This document shows positions 1 through 7,050 of a stretch of DNA of 11,771 bases, one piece after another. Position numbers and translations under genes: made by a program. The stretch is from Verrucomicrobiales bacterium (GTDB taxonomy: Bacteria > Verrucomicrobiota > Verrucomicrobiia > Verrucomicrobiales > Akkermansiaceae). Where the stretch lies: positions 1 through 11,771 of the forward strand of contig DPWT01000080.1 in assembly GCA_003527555.1 (NCBI GenBank), written 5' to 3'. Positions within the stretch are counted from its first letter, which is position 1, and the number at the start of each line of letters is the position of its first letter. A model generated the notes under the pieces. That model was not told where the DNA came from. It saw only the letters and a list, made by a program, of their open reading frames with translations, and searched no databases.

Positions 1-25
1 GCCTCGGAAAACCAAGCATCCTTCC

Positions 26-60
26 AACCCCACTCCCCATCACCGGGCGTGGGGTTTTTT
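26..60 (+). terminator. Intrinsic terminator of a rightward gene lying left of the window
   Basis: An 8-bp perfect stem, AACCCCAC at 26-33 and GTGGGGTT at 49-56, encloses a 15-base loop and runs into a T tract at 55-60. The T tract lies only on the plus-strand side, so it should end transcripts arriving from the left, whose gene is outside the window. On the minus strand no T run follows the stem, so it is not a good terminator for the convergent helicase gene. Confidence 0.75.
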
Positions 61-71
61 CATTTGGTTAT

Positions 72-92
72 GGTCAGCTCGCCGTGCTGACC
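72..92. repeat. Small hairpin between convergent genes
   Basis: GGTCAGC at 72-78 pairs perfectly with GCTGACC at 86-92 across a 7-base loop. A second tiny inverted repeat, CCTCG/CGAGG, lies at 110-120, a few bases past the helicase stop codon. Neither is followed by a T run on either strand. They may contribute to 3'-end formation or RNA stability for the helicase transcript, but this is only inferred from position. Confidence 0.4.
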
Positions 93-125
93 GTGCTATC
101 ATGTGGTCGCCTCGGCGAGGTGCCC

Positions 126-1391
126 CTACCGCCTCCTGCGCTTGTTCGGCTTCGGCTTTGCCTTGGACCTACCTGATTTTTCAAACCGATCACCCGAGTG
201 GCGGCGGGGTTTTCTGGTGTCGGACCGCTTGCCTTTTTCCGGCTCGGGGGCGGGTTTGTTGTAGTTGAAGCCGTCTACGAATTTTTTCTTTAGCGTCTTG
301 CCGATGTGGCGCTCAAGCTTCTTGAGCCGTTCGCCGTCGTTTGATGTTAGAAAAGTGATTGCGCAGCCTTCGTTCCCTGCCCTGCCCGTTCGGCCGATGC
401 GGTGGATGTAGTCGTCATTTTGCCTTGGGAAATCAAAATTGATCACGTGGGTGACGTCTTGGATGTCAAGTCCGCGTGCGGCGATGTCAGTGGCGACAAG
501 CACCCGTAGCTTATGCGCCTTAAAATTCTTCAGCGTGCGCAAGCGGTGGTTTTGTGAACAGTCGCCGTGGATGGCATCGGCGGCGATATCCACATTGTAG
601 AGGATCTTCGCCAAGGCGTCGGCGTCCTCACGGGTTTTGACAAAGGCAATGACGGAAAATAGTTGGTGGTCATCGAGCAGCTTGATGAGCAGCTTTGCCT
701 TTAAGTGCTGCTCCACCGGGTAGAGCAGCTGCTCGACGGTTTCTGCAGGATTACTGCGATCGCCCACTTCGATGGTCACTGGGTCCTTGAGGGCTTTTTT
801 TGCCAGTCGCTCAACTTGATCCGGTAGTGTTGCCGAGAACAGCAGGCTCTGTCTGCGCTTGGGCAGGCTGGCGGTGATTTTCTCAATGTCCGGCATGAAC
901 CCCATATCCAACATCCGATCCGCCTCATCCAAAACAAGGTGGGTCAGTTTCCCGAAAGTGGCGTGCCCTGCCTCCATCAACGCCATCAGTCGGCCTGGAG
1001 TTGCGATGACAATATCCACGTTACTCTCGAGTTTTTCGATCTGATGTTTCTCACTCGCCCCACCAATGACGACGACGGTGCGTAGGTTGGTGTATTTTCC
1101 GTAGGTGCGGATGCTTTCGTTGATCTGCATGACCAGCTCGCGCGTGGGTGCTATGATCAGCACACGAGCGCCCCGGCTCTCTTGGTCGTGACTTTTCTGA
1201 CAGAGCTCGGAAAGCAACGGCAGGGTGAATGCGGCGGTCTTTCCCGTGCCCGTCTGGGCAAGCCCGATCAGATCACGCCCGTTCAGAATGTGCGGAATGG
1301 TTTTCGCCTGAACGGGTGTAGGCGTGGTGTAATCTGCATCATCAACCGCTTGTTGAATACGCGTGTGGAGCCCGAGTGACTGGAATGACAT
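126..1391 (-). CDS. DEAD-box ATP-dependent RNA helicase, RhlE-like
   Basis: A 421-residue cytoplasmic RNA helicase that uses ATP to unwind short RNA duplexes, probably in ribosome assembly, RNA decay or cold adaptation. All family motifs are visible in order: Q motif around residues 21-28, Walker A AQTGTGKT at 45-52, PTREL at 82-86, TPGR at 131-134, DEAD at 155-158, SAT at 186-188, VATDIAARGLD at 299-309 and HRIGRTGR at 330-337. The two RecA-like domains span roughly 20-205 and 220-365. The tail after residue 365 is low-complexity and very rich in Lys, Arg and Pro, ending in four Arg, as in RhlE-type proteins where it contacts RNA. The start is the first ATG of the frame and places the Q motif at the usual distance. 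No convincing Shine-Dalgarno site is seen. It stands apart from the redox genes upstream, 50 bases from the cytochrome gene on the same strand. RhlE versus another DEAD-box subfamily is less certain than the family. Confidence 0.93.
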   Translation of the reverse strand: MSFQSLGLHTRIQQAVDDADYTTPTPVQAKTIPHILNGRDLIGLAQTGTGKTAAFTLPLLSELCQKSHDQESRGARVLIIAPTRELVMQINESIRTYGKYTNLRTVVVIGGASEKHQIEKLESNVDIVIATPGRLMALMEAGHATFGKLTHLVLDEADRMLDMGFMPDIEKITASLPKRRQSLLFSATLPDQVERLAKKALKDPVTIEVGDRSNPAETVEQLLYPVEQHLKAKLLIKLLDDHQLFSVIAFVKTREDADALAKILYNVDIAADAIHGDCSQNHRLRTLKNFKAHKLRVLVATDIAARGLDIQDVTHVINFDFPRQNDDYIHRIGRTGRAGNEGCAITFLTSNDGERLKKLERHIGKTLKKKFVDGFNYNKPAPEPEKGKRSDTRKPRRHSGDRFEKSGRSKAKPKPNKRRRR

Positions 1392-1441
1392 ACCCGCTGG
1401 TTACGGGGGAATGCGGAAACTGCAAGGATTATCACTGACCA

Positions 1442-4400
1442 TTATTTAAGAGTCACCAGGTAACTGATGATATCGCGAATCTCACTTTCTTTTAAAAGAG
1501 CTCCCATCGGTGGCATGGCGGAAATGAAGGTGTGGGATTTGATCTCGCCTACTGGCACTTTCTTTCGGGTGGCATCGGGGAGGGTAATCACCCACATCTT
1601 GGCATCATTTTTGTTTAGCACACCGGATATTTCCTCACCTAATTTTGACTCTAATACCACCGTGCCAAAGCCCTCGGAAAGGTGTTTGCTCGGATGCAGC
1701 AGGGATTCAACGAGGTGGGAGCGGTTGCGGGCCTTACCTATTTTTGTGAGACTAGGGCCGATTGCCGCTGCCACTGGTTTTTTGTCAATTTGATGACAGC
1801 GAATGCACTGGGCTGCTGGGTGAGTTTGCACGAGTTTTTTGCCATTTTTAGTGCTACCTCCGTATTCCAACCTCGCTGGCGTAGCGGGCAGCTCGATGCC
1901 TCGGATTTTTGCGGCTTGCCACATTTCAAGCTGCCATTCCCTCGGTATCTTACCCGCCTTGTATTTTGCCAGCAAAGAATTGAAGTGTGCGGTTGCGTCT
2001 TTGTTGTTGGTCAGCTTGGCGAGCTCAATGACTGCTTTGCCCTGCCCGCTTGACTTGGGGTCATTCAGGATGGCGACGAGGAGATCAACGACAGGGATAC
2101 CGGCTTTTTTAGCAAAGCCACGGGCTGTTTCCCGCACCTCTGAATGTTTGGATGAGAGTGCTAGCACGACATATTTTTTCAGCTCGGGGTCGCTTACTTG
2201 GTCGAGGGCATTGAGAAAAAGGGATTGGGTCGCCGGTGCCCAGTTAGCAAACTTCTGATGAGAGCCTTCTAACCAGTGCTTGTTTTTCAGATGAATGACT
2301 CCCCTGAGAAGAACCTGAGTCAGCACTTCGTCGCTCAGAGTCATAGGGCGCAGTTGTTTGACCACAGCGTCCGCCGAGGCAGGATCGCGGGGTTTCATTT
2401 TCCTGTATCTTCCTTCGACAGGATCAAGAACAGGCGGAGCCGACCACCAGAGAATCGAGGCGAGGGCGAGAGCACGGATATCTGCTGACACGTCTTTGTT
2501 CGATTTGAGAAAACGGGATAGAATTTCCAGTTCTTCATGCATGCCGGTTCTGAATGCTGCATTCACCGCTCGGCGGAGGAGAGCTTCGTTTTTCAAGCCG
2601 GTGCGATTGAGAACCTTGGCAAGATCTGGCAGCGCAGCAGGAATCGAGAGGTCGTCATGGATGGCACGGGCAGCTTCCAGCAGCACGCGTTCGTCACTAT
2701 CGTTCAGGAAAGCACGCACTTCAGGCGCCTTCAATCTCCTGAGAGCAACAATAGCGCCGAGCTTGACGTGAACATTGTTGTGCTTAGAGAGCTCGGCTAG
2801 TTCCTCAGGCGACATCGTGCCTCCAAGACCCATCGACAAGGCGTGGCGCAGATAAGCGTCCGATACAGCGGCGTCCCCAGCGAGCTGAGCAACTAGCTCT
2901 GACGCCGCGGATTTCTCCCTGCATTTGCCAAGCGCAATAGCAGAGAAAAATTGCACGCGAAGGGATGGGTTTTGCAAGCCTGAGAGCAACTCGTCTCTGT
3001 AAAGCTCTGATCGGACTCCCACATCACCCGTGACCTTGGCGAGCTGACAAACGACTTCTGGCTCGGATGATTTCCAAAAGGGAGCGAGGTGCTTGAGCAA
3101 TACTGGCTTTTTCCTAGCCGCTTGCCCGATACCCCAGATCGCATGCAGCTGGGCAAATCGTGCTGTAGCATTTTTCGCCTGATCAACAAACACAGACATG
3201 CCCTGGTCACCACGACTTACCAGCTCGAACTGTGCCTTGAGTCGCACTCTCTGATCGGCGTGACCCAACCAGACAGAGAGGACATCGGCACTGAGGGCTT
3301 GCGCATTTCCTTGTAGGATGCGTTTTGTTTCCGCACGCAGCGGATGCCTGTATTTCTCAGCGACGTCGAATCGGTAGATCGCTCCAGCGTCGCCCCTCTT
3401 TACCTTGTCGCCTTTATAGCTGGCGGCGTAAAGCGCACCGTCTGGCCCGACGGCTAATCCCGTGTTTGCATTACCTCCCGGGATTTTTTCATGTTCTGAA
3501 AACACAAACGAGGCACCCTTGGGGCTGAACGAAAACACGCGGACTTCGCTCTTATTATTCGTCATGAAGAACTTGTCAGAAAGCGATTCGCTGATTGCTG
3601 TGCCGGGGTTCGCGGTAAAGCCACAGGGACCGGGACCGAAGTTCCCGATCGTAGGTGTGAGGTAGGCGGCATGGTTCTTGTGATCCGGCAAAAAGAGCTG
3701 TTCTTGCATCCATGGGTTGTAGGGTTTGGTGCCACTAATCTTCGTGAAGTCTTGCTTACCGAGCCACTGCCAGTTCAACCGCCAACCGTGGTCACTGCCT
3801 TCCGTGATATAAAGCGCCCTTTCCATTTCACCGGGGTAATCACCATCGTTATCCATACTGAGTAAATTACCGTAGGCATCAAAGGCAAGCTCCTGCGCAT
3901 TACGCTGGCCGAGTGAAAATCGCTCAAAGTTAGAACCATCCAGTTCACAGCGAAAAATCGCTCCGCTGTTAGGGTTGTGGTATACTTTACCCTCCTTCGT
4001 TTTGACCGAGTGCCCCTTGTCGGCCAAGGAAATATACACCCGCCCATCCGGCCCCAGTGTCACGCCGCTGAGGTTGTGCCCACCCTGACCGATGTGAACT
4101 TGTAGCCCATCCGCTATCTTCTGTCGCTTCTCCGGCAAACCATCACCATCCCCATCAACATAACGGAAAAACTCCGGCTCTGCCGCGACAAATAAATCCG
4201 CACCCACTGCCAAAACACCCGCAGGAATCCCAGTCACTTCGCTGCTGTAGGTATCCACAATTTTAAACTGGTCCGCACTACCATCACCATCCTTGTCGAC
4301 AACCTGAACCACGCCGTCCTTTTGAACTGTCAGGTCTTTCCAGTCACTCACTCCATTCTTATCGCGATCAGGTACCCCGCGCAAATCAGCTATATTTGCT

Positions 4401-4738
4401 CGGTAATGAGCGCGCCTATCCTCTACTGAAGTAAACGACAGGTCCGTCTTGACCCAGTTATGAATCCTGCGGATATCGAGGCTCGATTGCTTTCGGCGGA
4501 AAGCGGTCGTCACATAGGCGGCACCACGATCACTCACTGAAATAGCAACCCCTCTTGCAATCGCAGGGTCGCTCGCCCACTGCGTCACCGTGTATTCTGC
4601 TACCGGCTTCTTCTGCTGAGCTTGAGCCCTATCATTAGGACAGAAAAATACAAGTGGGAACAGGGCGAGTTGCAAACACAGTTTTTTCATGAAGTTACAA
4701 GACTGACCTTCAACTGTAAAAGAGTAACGATGCATCAT
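1442..4738 (-). CDS. PVC-type beta-propeller / HEAT-repeat / cytochrome c protein
   Basis: A 1098-residue exported protein with three parts. Residues about 45-460 form a propeller-like dehydrogenase-type domain characteristic of Planctomycetes and Verrucomicrobia. It contains Asp-rich, probably calcium-binding loops at 124-129, 148-152, 195-200 and 296-300. Residues about 475-925 are Ala/Leu-rich helical repeats of HEAT type. The C-terminus is a single-haem cytochrome c domain with CIRCH at 978-982 and a likely sixth ligand Met at 1075 or 1078 in AMPPMG. Families of this design are usually annotated as putative membrane-bound dehydrogenases or PVC-type haem-binding proteins. Their substrates are mostly unknown. 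The first ATG overlaps the sulfatase stop codon (TAATG), suggesting translational coupling. The signal peptide, however, looks best from Met17 (ATG at 4688-4690), with a hydrophobic core and probable cleavage after AQA near residue 40. The 4738 start is kept with that alternative. Its sulfatase partner suggests polysaccharide or sulfated-compound metabolism (inference). Confidence 0.9.
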   Translation of the reverse strand: MMHRYSFTVEGQSCNFMKKLCLQLALFPLVFFCPNDRAQAQQKKPVAEYTVTQWASDPAIARGVAISVSDRGAAYVTTAFRRKQSSLDIRRIHNWVKTDLSFTSVEDRRAHYRANIADLRGVPDRDKNGVSDWKDLTVQKDGVVQVVDKDGDGSADQFKIVDTYSSEVTGIPAGVLAVGADLFVAAEPEFFRYVDGDGDGLPEKRQKIADGLQVHIGQGGHNLSGVTLGPDGRVYISLADKGHSVKTKEGKVYHNPNSGAIFRCELDGSNFERFSLGQRNAQELAFDAYGNLLSMDNDGDYPGEMERALYITEGSDHGWRLNWQWLGKQDFTKISGTKPYNPWMQEQLFLPDHKNHAAYLTPTIGNFGPGPCGFTANPGTAISESLSDKFFMTNNKSEVRVFSFSPKGASFVFSEHEKIPGGNANTGLAVGPDGALYAASYKGDKVKRGDAGAIYRFDVAEKYRHPLRAETKRILQGNAQALSADVLSVWLGHADQRVRLKAQFELVSRGDQGMSVFVDQAKNATARFAQLHAIWGIGQAARKKPVLLKHLAPFWKSSEPEVVCQLAKVTGDVGVRSELYRDELLSGLQNPSLRVQFFSAIALGKCREKSAASELVAQLAGDAAVSDAYLRHALSMGLGGTMSPEELAELSKHNNVHVKLGAIVALRRLKAPEVRAFLNDSDERVLLEAARAIHDDLSIPAALPDLAKVLNRTGLKNEALLRRAVNAAFRTGMHEELEILSRFLKSNKDVSADIRALALASILWWSAPPVLDPVEGRYRKMKPRDPASADAVVKQLRPMTLSDEVLTQVLLRGVIHLKNKHWLEGSHQKFANWAPATQSLFLNALDQVSDPELKKYVVLALSSKHSEVRETARGFAKKAGIPVVDLLVAILNDPKSSGQGKAVIELAKLTNNKDATAHFNSLLAKYKAGKIPREWQLEMWQAAKIRGIELPATPARLEYGGSTKNGKKLVQTHPAAQCIRCHQIDKKPVAAAIGPSLTKIGKARNRSHLVESLLHPSKHLSEGFGTVVLESKLGEEISGVLNKNDAKMWVITLPDATRKKVPVGEIKSHTFISAMPPMGALLKESEIRDIISYLVTLK

Positions 4739-6306
4739 TATTTTTGTTTCTTCTTACCTCCCCTACCCGCTGGTGTGCCGTCTTTTTTCAGCAATGGTGG
4801 TTTTTTAATCGAAACCTGAGCAGCCGACTTACCTTTGAGACGCCCTTGATCCTTGGCGAGCTTGTGCCACAGCGTAGAGAGCACCTTGACTTTTTCAGGA
4901 TGCTGCGCGGCTAGGTCGTTCATTTCCGTGCCGTCAATGACGATGTTGTAGAGCTCCCACTGGGATGCTCTGTGGGTCACGAGTTTCCAATCCCCCTGAA
5001 TGAGCGCGCGGTTGGTATTGTAACGGAAAAACAGCGTGTCGTGAGGCTTGCGGACTTTTCCTTCAAAGATCGGTTTCAGCGACTTCCCTTGCAGTGGCTC
5101 AAGCTCGATACCCGGCCATGACTTCGGGTATTCGGTGCCCGCGAGGTCGATACAAGTCGCCATGTAATCGATCAAATGCGCACGCTGTGGCGTGATGCTA
5201 CCAGGTTTTGCTTTAATGCCCTTCGGCCAGTGTGCAATCATCGGTGAATTGACGCCTCCGCCGTGCTGGTTTTGCTTGTGAAGTCGGAACGGCACGTTGC
5301 CGACGTGCGACCAACCAGTATCGTAGCACCAGTAGGACTCCGGGTCCCACGGATCTTTGTCGCCATTTCTGGTGCGATCAAATGGGCAGGCCCCATTGTC
5401 CGAGCAGATCATGATCAGGGTGTTGTCGTAGATTTTTTTCTCCTCGAGAAACTGCACCAGCTTACCCGTCGTCTGATCGATGCTGTCAACCATACCGGCA
5501 AATGCCATCATGCGGCGGACATCCCATGCTTTCTCTTTGCTCGTTAGAGATTTCCACGCTGGGACGAGCTTGGGTTGGGTCGCTTGTTTCCAATCTCTCG
5601 GGATTAACCCCATCTTAACCTGCCTCTCATAGCGTGCCCTTCTGAGTTTGTCCCAACCAGCTTCGTAAACACCCTCGTATTTATCGTAGTCCGCTTTCTT
5701 TACATGCAGTGGGTAATGCGGGGCGTTGTGCGCGATGTAGAGGAAGAATGGCTTATCAGCCGACTCTTTGATCGTCTCATCGAGGAAACGCTTCGCATAT
5801 TCGATATTCGCGTCCGTGGTATAGAAATCATCACCAAACTCCGACCACGGCTTACCATTAAGCCGGAAGGTTTTGTCGCCTTTGAAGAAATTCGTCGCAC
5901 CCGAGAGGTGGCCAAAATATTTCTCAAACCCACGATCCGTCGGCTCCTTGGTCAGGTGCCATTTACCGACCATCATTGTGGCGTAGCCTGCCTTCTTCAT
6001 CACCTCCGCAATGGTCACTCCTCGGCTCAATTTTGAATCGCCTGCCTGATCGCTGTAGAGACCTGTGAGAAGGGATACGCGTGACGAATGGCACTTCGCT
6101 GTATTGTGGAACTGTTGAAAACGGATACCATTTTCAGCTAACTTATCGATGTGAGGTGTCTTAATTTCACTGCCGTAGCAACCAAAGTCAGAGTAACCCA
6201 GATCGTCGACCATCATGATGATAATGTTCGGGCGAGTCTCCGCCTGCAAAAGCGACACGCATACTAGCAATAACACACCGATCGATCTTACCGCTTGTTT
6301 GTTCAT
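4738..6306 (-). CDS. Exported sulfatase (arylsulfatase type) with C-x-S-x-R active-site motif
   Basis: A 522-residue formylglycine-dependent sulfatase of the alkaline phosphatase superfamily, expected to hydrolyse sulfate esters outside the cytoplasm. A Sec signal peptide covers residues 1 to about 22. Metal-site and catalytic residues are visible: Asp34-Asp35 in MMVDDLGYSDFG, the maturation site CHSSR at 72-76 followed by VSLLTG, Lys115 and His117 in GKWHL, His193 and His197 in AHNAPHYPLH, Asp303-Asn304 in SDNGA, and Lys344 before a conserved HGGG. The maturation motif departs from the usual C-x-P/A-x-R by having Ser at the third position. The length is normal for the family. The C-terminal 30 residues are Lys-rich and probably disordered. 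It overlaps the cytochrome gene downstream by one base, so the two are almost certainly co-transcribed. The substrate (carbohydrate or aryl sulfate) cannot be read from the sequence. Confidence 0.92.
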   Translation of the reverse strand: MNKQAVRSIGVLLLVCVSLLQAETRPNIIIMMVDDLGYSDFGCYGSEIKTPHIDKLAENGIRFQQFHNTAKCHSSRVSLLTGLYSDQAGDSKLSRGVTIAEVMKKAGYATMMVGKWHLTKEPTDRGFEKYFGHLSGATNFFKGDKTFRLNGKPWSEFGDDFYTTDANIEYAKRFLDETIKESADKPFFLYIAHNAPHYPLHVKKADYDKYEGVYEAGWDKLRRARYERQVKMGLIPRDWKQATQPKLVPAWKSLTSKEKAWDVRRMMAFAGMVDSIDQTTGKLVQFLEEKKIYDNTLIMICSDNGACPFDRTRNGDKDPWDPESYWCYDTGWSHVGNVPFRLHKQNQHGGGVNSPMIAHWPKGIKAKPGSITPQRAHLIDYMATCIDLAGTEYPKSWPGIELEPLQGKSLKPIFEGKVRKPHDTLFFRYNTNRALIQGDWKLVTHRASQWELYNIVIDGTEMNDLAAQHPEKVKVLSTLWHKLAKDQGRLKGKSAAQVSIKKPPLLKKDGTPAGRGGKKKQK

Positions 6307-6330
6307 ATATCTCGCACCAGCATGGAGATT
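6307..6330. promoter_or_regulatory. Very short divergent intergenic junction
   Basis: Only 24 bases lie between the sulfatase start codon (minus strand, 6304-6306) and the preferred dioxygenase start (plus strand, ATG at 6331). Promoters for both directions must therefore reach into the opposing coding regions. On the minus strand a CATAAT hexamer, complementary to 6328-6333, resembles a -10 box, but no good -35 sits at 17 bases. On the plus strand an A/T-rich stretch at 6303-6309 is the only candidate. GGAG at 6324-6327 could be the dioxygenase ribosome binding site, although three bases from the start is tight. Confidence 0.35.
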
Positions 6331-6984
6331 ATGAATATTTATTCACGCAGAAAATTTCTTGGCACCATGGGATTCGGCTCCATCGCTTATACCACGTCAG
6401 GTGCATTCGCCGAACTCGTGCAGACGCCGCCGCAGACCGAGGGTCCATTTTACCCAAATAAACTGCCGCTCGATACCGACAACGACCTCATCATCATCAA
6501 CGACCGGCTTAAACCTTCTGTAGGCCAAATCACCCATCTCTCGGGCAAGGTCCTCGACATCAAAGGCAACCCTGTGCGTAACGCACTCGTCGAGATCTGG
6601 CAGGTCGACAACAATGCCGCCTACATCCACACACGCGACCCCAGAAACAAAAATCACGATGGCAATTTTCAGGGGTTCGGCCGATTCCTGACAGGCAGTA
6701 AAGGTGAGTATTACTTTCGTACGATCAAACCTGTTTCCTACCCCGGGCGTGCGCCGCACATCCACGTAGCCGTTAAACTTAAAGGCACAAAACGGCTGGT
6801 CACTCAATGCTATATCAAAGGGCACGAACAGAACATGCGCGATGGTCTAATACGCCGCATCAAAGACCCTAAACAGCGCGCCTCCGTGATGGTAGATTTT
6901 CAAGCCATCAAAGGCTCAAAAATCAACGAACTGCAAGGTAGGTTCGATATCGTTCTCGGTTTCACACCCGAGGACCAGCACTAA
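6331..6984 (+). CDS. Tat-exported intradiol ring-cleavage dioxygenase
   Basis: A 217-residue protein of the catechol / protocatechuate 3,4-dioxygenase family. These non-haem Fe(III) enzymes open the ring of ortho-diphenols between the two hydroxyl groups. By comparison with protocatechuate 3,4-dioxygenase beta chain, the four iron ligands are all present: Tyr98 in NAAYIH, Tyr137 in SYPGR, and His143 and His145 in PHIH. The active-site Arg140 is also kept. Further family signatures are TEGPFYP at 36-42, PVRNALVEIWQVD at 81-93 and GEYYFRTIKP at 125-134. The N-terminus carries a textbook twin-arginine motif, SRRKFLG at 5-11, then a hydrophobic stretch and a probable cleavage site near residue 27. 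The reading frame stays open back to a TTG at 6295, but that start lies inside the sulfatase gene and gives a poor signal peptide. ATG 6331 puts the Tat motif where it belongs, with ATG 6322 as second choice. Export is unusual for classical aromatic catabolism and suggests polymer-derived phenols (inference). Confidence 0.88.
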   Translation: MNIYSRRKFLGTMGFGSIAYTTSGAFAELVQTPPQTEGPFYPNKLPLDTDNDLIIINDRLKPSVGQITHLSGKVLDIKGNPVRNALVEIWQVDNNAAYIHTRDPRNKNHDGNFQGFGRFLTGSKGEYYFRTIKPVSYPGRAPHIHVAVKLKGTKRLVTQCYIKGHEQNMRDGLIRRIKDPKQRASVMVDFQAIKGSKINELQGRFDIVLGFTPEDQH

Positions 6985-7050
6985 ACACCACTTTCCTGAA
7001 ATAATCAGTCAACTGTCGGGGTAACATTGTCGTCCCCCAATTTACTCAAT

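Noticed and set aside
1393..1407. CCCG/CGGG hairpin just before the helicase start as a cold-responsive leader
   Set aside because: Four base pairs around a 7-base loop can easily arise by chance, and the gap is too short for a long regulatory leader.
1467..4047. Many open frames of 60-140 codons on both strands within the cytochrome protein gene
   Set aside because: All lie opposite or out of frame with a gene whose domains are clear from end to end. None shows a recognisable motif.
6295..6330. Upstream TTG start giving 12 extra residues on the dioxygenase
   Set aside because: It overlaps the divergent sulfatase gene and moves the twin-arginine motif away from the N-terminus.
7027..7050. 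Upstream TTG start giving 8 extra residues on the FAD oxidoreductase
   Set aside because: The ATG at 7051 begins exactly at the Tat motif. The extension adds nothing recognisable, although a weak GGGG lies ahead of the TTG.
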